In this document: positions 59,371-64,000 of the stretch, piece after piece
How positions within the stretch are numbered: the first letter of the stretch is position 1
Layout of the letters: each line of letters begins with the position of its first letter
Assembly: GCA_964621905.1 (NCBI GenBank)
Contig: CAZUNG010000003.1
Coordinates: 124,001 to 188,000 of the forward strand
Origin: Ruminococcus_G sp964621905
GTDB lineage: Bacteria > Bacillota > Clostridia > Lachnospirales > Lachnospiraceae
Length of the DNA: 64,000 bases
Direction: 5' to 3'
Program-made: the position numbers and the translations under genes
Notes under the pieces: model-generated
Told to the model about the DNA's origin: nothing
Seen by the model: the letters and a program-made list of their open reading frames with translations, nothing else
The model's database searches: none

Positions 59371-59423
59371 TGCCGGGGAGATTCTCATGAGGTTCTTCTC
59401 CCGCAGCTGGATTGGAGGAGATT

Positions 59424-61739
59424 ATGAACGAATTGATAAATGTGCTGCCGGCGATAGCACTGCGCGGCACGACGATATTACCGGATATGATTGTGCACTT
59501 TGATATCAGCCGGGAAAAATCAGTACGAGCAGTAGAAGAGTCAATGCTGCGTGATCAGAATATTTTTCTGATCACGCAGAAAGATCCCACAGTAGAAGAG
59601 CCGGGGATGCTGGATTTATATAAAACAGGTACGATTGCAAAGATCAAACAAGTGGTAAAACTGCCAAAACATGTGCTGCGTATTCTGGTGGAGGGACTGG
59701 AACGTGCAGAGCTTTTGAGCTTTGTAAATGATGATACGTTTCTGGAAACAGAGGTGGCGTGTTATGAAAAATCTGAGAGCATACCCGTTTCCAATAATGC
59801 GAAAGAAGCAATGCTGCGTAACCTGAAAGAACTTTTTCTGACATTTTGTCAGGAAAACCAGAAAATCAGCGGGGAACTTGCCACGCAGATTCTGGAAATG
59901 GAAGATCTGGAAAAGGTTGTGGATCAGATTGCGATTAACCTGCCGCTGCCGTACGAGCAGAGACAAAAGCTTCTGGAAGCAGTGACGATTGCAGAACGGT
60001 ATGAGCTTCTGGGAATTTTGATGGCAAATGAAATCGAGATCATGCAGATCCGAGCCGAACTTCAGGGGAAAATCAAGGAACGAATTGATAAAAACCAGCG
60101 GGAGTATATTCTGCGGGAACAGTTAAAGCTGATCCGGGAGGAACTCGGTGAGGATAATTCCGTAACGGATGCCGACCGTTTCACAGAGGCGGTAGATAAA
60201 TTAAAAGCGCCAAAAGAAATTAAGGAAAAGATTTTAGAAGAAGTCAAACGTTTCCGCAGTATCGGAAATAATTCCTCTGAAAGTTCCGTGATGCGCGGTT
60301 ATATAGAGACGCTTCTGAAAATGCCCTGGGATAAGGTGTCCAGGGATAATCAGAATATTGAAAAAGCGAAAGACATTCTGGAACATGATCACTATGGGCT
60401 GGAAAAAGTCAAGGAACGCATTCTGGAATTTCTTGCGGTGCGCACACTGACCAAGAAAGGTGAAAGCCCGATTCTGTGCCTGATCGGCCCTCCGGGAACC
60501 GGAAAAACATCCATAGCCCGTTCTGTTGCAAGGGCACTGAATAAAAAGTATGTCCGTATTTGCCTCGGAGGCGTGAGGGATGAGGCGGAGATACGCGGGC
60601 ACCGCAGGACGTATGTGGGGGCGATGCCGGGAAGAATCGCCGTAGGACTGCAGCAGGCAGGCGTTAAAAATCCACTGATGCTTCTTGATGAGATTGATAA
60701 AGTCAGCAGCGATTACAAGGGAGATACGGCTTCTGCGCTGCTTGAGGTACTGGATTCTGAACAGAATAACAAATTTACGGATCATTATATCGAACTTCCG
60801 CTGGATTTGTCAGAAGTGCTGTTTATTGCCACGGCAAATGATATACAGACGATTCCACGTCCGTTGCTGGACCGTATGGAGATTATTGAGGTCAGCAGTT
60901 ATACAGAGAACGAGAAGTTCCATATTGCGATGGAACATCTGATTCCGAAACAGATGAAGGCACATGGACTGAAAGACGGTCAGCTGACAATTGAGAATGA
61001 AGCGCTGGGAGTTATTATCAGCGGCTATACAAAAGAAGCCGGTGTCCGGAGTCTTGAACGTAAGATCGGTGAAATTTGCAGAAAGACTGCACGCAGGATT
61101 CTTGAGGAACATCAGGATAAGATTACAGTGACGGAAGGCAATCTGGAGCAATTTCTGGGACGTGAAAAATACAGTTTTCAGAAAAAGAATGAATCTGATG
61201 AGATTGGTATTGTAAGAGGTCTTGCCTGGACCAGTGTCGGAGGTGATACGCTGCAGATTGAAGTCAATATTATGCCTGGAAAAGGTGATTTCCTGCTGAC
61301 GGGTCAGCTGGGAGATGTGATGAAAGAATCGGCTCAGGCCGGTATCAGCTATATTCGTTCGGTTGCTGCTGAATACGGCATTTCCGATGAGTTTTTCAAA
61401 GACAATGATATACATATCCATATACCGGAGGGTGCTGTGCCGAAAGACGGACCTTCCGCAGGCATTACGATGGCGACGGCGATGCTGTCGGCGATTACCG
61501 GGAAGCCGGTTCGGGCGGATGTGGCTATGACAGGCGAGATTACGCTTCGCGGGAGAGTGCTTCCGATCGGCGGCCTGAAGGAAAAACTTCTGGCTGCTAA
61601 GATTGCCGGCATCCGCAGAGTCCTCGTTCCGGAGAAAAACAAACCGGATGTGGAAGAGATCCAGGGGGAAATCAAAGAAGGCCTGGAAATTGTATTCGTA
61701 TCTCAGATGAAGGAAGTACTCGAGCATGCTCTGGCTTAG
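59424..61739 (+). CDS. lon: ATP-dependent protease Lon
   Basis: A 771-residue protease with an N-terminal substrate domain (1-200), an AAA+ module (Walker A GPPGTGKTS near 355) and a C-terminal serine protease domain with the Ser-Lys pair (PKDGPSAGITMATAM, Ser near 675). ATG 59424 is chosen because GGAGGAG lies just upstream; the frame also opens at TTG 59412. It lies between clpX and engB. Confidence 0.97.
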   Translation: MNELINVLPAIALRGTTILPDMIVHFDISREKSVRAVEESMLRDQNIFLITQKDPTVEEPGMLDLYKTGTIAKIKQVVKLPKHVLRILVEGLERAELLSFVNDDTFLETEVACYEKSESIPVSNNAKEAMLRNLKELFLTFCQENQKISGELATQILEMEDLEKVVDQIAINLPLPYEQRQKLLEAVTIAERYELLGILMANEIEIMQIRAELQGKIKERIDKNQREYILREQLKLIREELGEDNSVTDADRFTEAVDKLKAPKEIKEKILEEVKRFRSIGNNSSESSVMRGYIETLLKMPWDKVSRDNQNIEKAKDILEHDHYGLEKVKERILEFLAVRTLTKKGESPILCLIGPPGTGKTSIARSVARALNKKYVRICLGGVRDEAEIRGHRRTYVGAMPGRIAVGLQQAGVKNPLMLLDEIDKVSSDYKGDTASALLEVLDSEQNNKFTDHYIELPLDLSEVLFIATANDIQTIPRPLLDRMEIIEVSSYTENEKFHIAMEHLIPKQMKAHGLKDGQLTIENEALGVIISGYTKEAGVRSLERKIGEICRKTARRILEEHQDKITVTEGNLEQFLGREKYSFQKKNESDEIGIVRGLAWTSVGGDTLQIEVNIMPGKGDFLLTGQLGDVMKESAQAGISYIRSVAAEYGISDEFFKDNDIHIHIPEGAVPKDGPSAGITMATAMLSAITGKPVRADVAMTGEITLRGRVLPIGGLKEKLLAAKIAGIRRVLVPEKNKPDVEEIQGEIKEGLEIVFVSQMKEVLEHALA

Positions 61740-61748
61740 GAGAACAGT

Positions 61749-62348
61749 ATGGTTATTAAAAATGTATCACTTGATATCGTCTGCGGGATCACCAGCACGC
61801 TGCCGGAAAACGGTATGCCTGAAATTGCCTTCGCGGGGAAATCAAATGTCGGGAAGTCGTCTCTGATCAATGGTCTGATTAACCGGAAGGCTCTGGCGCG
61901 TACCAGTGCGCAGCCGGGAAAGACGCAGACGATAAACTTTTATAATGTAAACGATGCGCTGTATCTCGTGGACTTGCCGGGGTATGGATACGCTAAAGTA
62001 TCTGTGGCGGTCAAGGAGCAGTGGGGAAAGATGATCGAGCGGTATCTGCATCAGTCTAAAGTGCTCAAGGCTGTCTTTTTGCTGATTGATATCCGCCATG
62101 AGCCTTCTGCTAATGATAAGGCGATGTACGACTGGATCCTGCACAATGGCTTTCAGCCGATCATCATCGCGACGAAACTGGATAAGCTGAAAAAGAGCCA
62201 GGTGGCAAGACATGTGAACACGATAAAACAGGGACTGCAAGTGGTTGAGGGAACTCCTGTTGTGCCGTTTTCTGCGCAGACTAAGCAGGGGCGGGATGAA
62301 GTCTGGGAACTGATTGAATTGTTTATGACGATGAATCGCGAAGAATAG
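61749..62348 (+). CDS. engB: Ribosome biogenesis GTPase YihA/YsxC/EngB
   Basis: A 199-residue GTPase needed for large-subunit assembly. G1 is AGKSNVGKSS, G2/G3 are TSAQPGKTQT and VDLPGYGYAKV, and G4 is ATKLDKL. It starts nine bases after lon; lon-engB order is common in Firmicutes. Confidence 0.97.
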   Translation: MVIKNVSLDIVCGITSTLPENGMPEIAFAGKSNVGKSSLINGLINRKALARTSAQPGKTQTINFYNVNDALYLVDLPGYGYAKVSVAVKEQWGKMIERYLHQSKVLKAVFLLIDIRHEPSANDKAMYDWILHNGFQPIIIATKLDKLKKSQVARHVNTIKQGLQVVEGTPVVPFSAQTKQGRDEVWELIELFMTMNREE

Positions 62349-62385
62349 AATCGTACAGCAGGCCCCTTGTTTGCAGGAGATTGGT

Positions 62386-63390
62386 ATGTTAAGTTCGAGG
62401 GATATTCCCTCGAACTTCTTTGGGTTTAAGGTGAAGGGAATGGAGAAAAAACAATTAAAACTGACAAAACCATGGGTGGTTTGCGTGCTGGCGCTGCTTT
62501 GTACCTTACTGTGGGGAAGTGCATTTCCATGCGTAAAGACGGGGTATCGTCTGTTTGCGGTCAATGGAAATGATACGGGAAGCCAGATACTTTTTGCAGG
62601 CTATCGTTTTACACTGGCGGGTGTGCTGACTCTTATGATCAGCTGTATCACCTGTAAAAAGTTTGCAGTACCGGTTAAAGGAATCCGCTTAAGGGTACTT
62701 TTGCTGGGCATACTGCAGACGACTGTCCAGTATGTCTTTTTTTACGTCGGTCTCTCCAATACAACGGGGGTGAAGGGATCGATCATCACGGCGTCAAATT
62801 CCTTTTTTTCGATACTGCTGGCGCATTTTCTGATTGCGGGTGAGCGGTTGACGATCAGAAAAGGAATGGGATGCCTGTTGGGATTTGCAGGTGTTGTGGT
62901 CATTAATTTCAGTGCTTCTGGATTTGGCGGCGGTTTTTCATTTGCCGGGGAAGGTTTTATGATGATCTCCTGTTTCGCCTATGCGCTTGCTGCCGTTTAT
63001 GTGAAGACTTTTGCCAGAAAAGACAATCCATTTACTATTACTGCATGGCAGCTGCTGATTGGAGGCGTGCTGCTGATCATACTCGGGATTGCTGTGGGCG
63101 GAGAAGTTCGTGAGTTTACGCCGGCGGGGATCCTGCTGCTCTTTTATATGGCGGTGATTTCAAGCGTGGCGTTTTCTGTCTGGACACTGCTGCTGAAACA
63201 CAATCCGGTGGGAACCGTGTCGGTATATGGTTTTATGAATCCTGTATTTGGTGTGTTTTTATCGGCGCTATTTCTGGGAGAGCATGCATTTACGCTGCAG
63301 AATCTGGCGGCTCTGCTGCTGGTAAGTGTGGGGATTATTGTAGTAAACCGTCAGATCCCTTGCAGAAAAGCAAAAAATCCGTTACAATAA
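62386..63390 (+). CDS. EamA/DMT-family transporter
   Basis: A membrane protein of about 334 residues with ten segments in two EamA halves. ALLCTLLWGSAFPCVKTGY opens the first repeat and GFMNPVFGVFLSALFLGE is the typical end motif of the second. Members export amino acids or other metabolites. Two starts are plausible: ATG 62386 with GGAG seven bases upstream, or ATG 62440 just before the first membrane segment, with a weaker AAGG. A perfect 12-bp hairpin (62391-62417) lies between them and might affect which is used. The conserved domain begins at the later start. Confidence 0.85.
   Translation: MLSSRDIPSNFFGFKVKGMEKKQLKLTKPWVVCVLALLCTLLWGSAFPCVKTGYRLFAVNGNDTGSQILFAGYRFTLAGVLTLMISCITCKKFAVPVKGIRLRVLLLGILQTTVQYVFFYVGLSNTTGVKGSIITASNSFFSILLAHFLIAGERLTIRKGMGCLLGFAGVVVINFSASGFGGGFSFAGEGFMMISCFAYALAAVYVKTFARKDNPFTITAWQLLIGGVLLIILGIAVGGEVREFTPAGILLLFYMAVISSVAFSVWTLLLKHNPVGTVSVYGFMNPVFGVFLSALFLGEHAFTLQNLAALLLVSVGIIVVNRQIPCRKAKNPLQ
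62391..62417 (+). repeat. Perfect 12-bp hairpin between two possible EamA starts
   Basis: AAGTTCGAGGGA (62391-62402), loop TAT, TCCCTCGAACTT (62406-62417). A short T-containing tail follows (TCTTTGGG), too weak to be sure it terminates. It may be a terminator after engB or a translation-control hairpin for the EamA gene. Confidence 0.6.
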
Positions 63391-63420
63391 AGTGCACAAA
63401 AACAGAAAGACGGTGGTCTT

Positions 63421-64000
63421 ATGGGAATCATTAAAGCGTCAAAACTGGTGTTTGAATATTTAAAATATGATGAAGAGGGCGGTACCGAGGAGAGCAACAG
63501 GGCACTGGATGACATCAATCTTGATGTCAAGGCGGGACAGTTTATCGCTGTTCTCGGGCATAACGGATCGGGTAAATCTACCCTTGCCAAGCATATCAAT
63601 GCGCTTTTGGTGCCGACAGAAGGAACCCTGTGGGTGGATTCCATGGATACTTCAAAAGAGGGAGAGCTGTGGAAGATCCGTCAGAAAGCCGGTATGGTAT
63701 TTCAAAATCCGGACAACCAGATCATCGGAACGGTTGTGGAAGAAGATGTAGGGTTTGGTCCGGAAAATCTTGGCATCAGGACAGAGAATATCTGGAAACG
63801 TGTCGATGAGAGTCTGGATGCGGTGGGTATGACGGCTTACAGAAAACACTCGCCGAACAAGCTGTCCGGGGGGCAGAAGCAGCGTGTTGCGATCGCCGGT
63901 GTGGTTGCGATGCACCCGGAGTGCATAGTGCTGGATGAGCCCACTGCGATGCTGGATCCCAACGGAAGAAAAGAAGTACTGAAAACAGTGCGGGAGCTGA
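63421..64000 (+). CDS. ecfA1: Energy-coupling factor (ECF) transporter ATPase, partial at the right edge
   Basis: The first 193 residues of an ABC ATPase; the gene continues past the window. The start at 63421 reads MGIIKASKLVFEYLKYDEEG. Walker A is GHNGSGKST, the Q-loop region is MVFQNPDNQIIGTVVEEDVG, the signature is KLSGGQKQRVAIAG and Walker B is CIVLDEPTAMLDPNG. QNPDNQ is characteristic of EcfA-type subunits, which power vitamin and metal uptake with EcfT and an S component. The second ATPase and EcfT are expected to the right. Confidence 0.93.
   Translation, partial: MGIIKASKLVFEYLKYDEEGGTEESNRALDDINLDVKAGQFIAVLGHNGSGKSTLAKHINALLVPTEGTLWVDSMDTSKEGELWKIRQKAGMVFQNPDNQIIGTVVEEDVGFGPENLGIRTENIWKRVDESLDAVGMTAYRKHSPNKLSGGQKQRVAIAGVVAMHPECIVLDEPTAMLDPNGRKEVLKTVREL

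Noticed and set aside
1..64000. tRNA or rRNA genes
   Set aside because: I saw no cloverleaf with a CCA end or rRNA-conserved segment on either strand; a tRNAscan run would settle it.

Overview
This is a chromosomal window from an anaerobic, low-to-mid GC Firmicute, most likely a gut Lachnospiraceae or related Clostridia. The evidence is the gene content: a T-box leader, the LL-diaminopimelate aminotransferase route, an anaerobic (class III) ribonucleotide reductase, GatCAB instead of a visible GlnRS/AsnRS route, an ANTAR regulator beside a type I glutamine synthetase, an ECF transporter ATPase, and several remnants of Clostridial transposons. No rRNA, tRNA or CRISPR array was seen.

Layout. 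1-10.2 kb is a metabolic island: a transposon (TnpV) edge, an AraC regulator divergent from a Gfo/Idh/MocA oxidoreductase, a PucR-type regulator, two uroporphyrinogen-decarboxylase-superfamily proteins, a DASS anion transporter, a GPH-type MFS symporter and an arylamine N-acetyltransferase. The two URO-D/transporter promoters have the same architecture: TCCTACA-N35-TGTAGGA touching the -35 box. 10.4-24.4 kb is core metabolism: glnA plus its ANTAR regulator, dapF-dapL, asnA divergent from a T-box-controlled gatCAB operon that starts with a zinc-ribbon membrane protein, a MATE exporter and nrdD. 24.5-42.4 kb is housekeeping: secA, prfB with its programmed frameshift, hom followed by an apgM-type proposed homoserine kinase, tex, a NUDIX hydrolase, a subtilisin-like protease, a decayed two-component system, an NSS transporter, a HAD phosphatase, an orphan substrate-binding lipoprotein and proC.

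42.4-55.3 kb is the accessory region. It holds two tandem XRE paralogues with matching promoters, a CYTH protein, a small unknown gene with a strong promoter, a flavodoxin divergent from an HxlR regulator, and a broken serine recombinase. Next is a putative modified-peptide locus (46.0-49.4 kb): an HxlR regulator divergent from a 60-residue peptide with five ACG motifs in tandem repeats, then a radical SAM/SPASM enzyme, a nitroreductase, a flavin-fold/ferredoxin fusion and a PPC-domain protein. It is bounded by a truncated IS110 transposase whose upstream region still holds a candidate bridge RNA. After this comes a SirTM sirtuin / zinc macrodomain ADP-ribosylation pair split by an AbiE toxin-antitoxin pair and a RhuM/Fic gene. 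The 3' end of the sirtuin gene is present three times: intact, fused in frame to the AbiEii toxin, and as a remnant next to the macrodomain gene.

55.4-64 kb returns to core functions: a DJ-1 protein, then tig-clpP-clpX-lon-engB (chaperone, proteases and ribosome-assembly GTPase), an EamA exporter and the start of an ECF transporter ATPase that runs off the right edge.

The best candidates for new biology are the ACGX peptide locus, the SirTM tail-carrying defence cassettes, and the shared activator-box architecture in the URO-D island.
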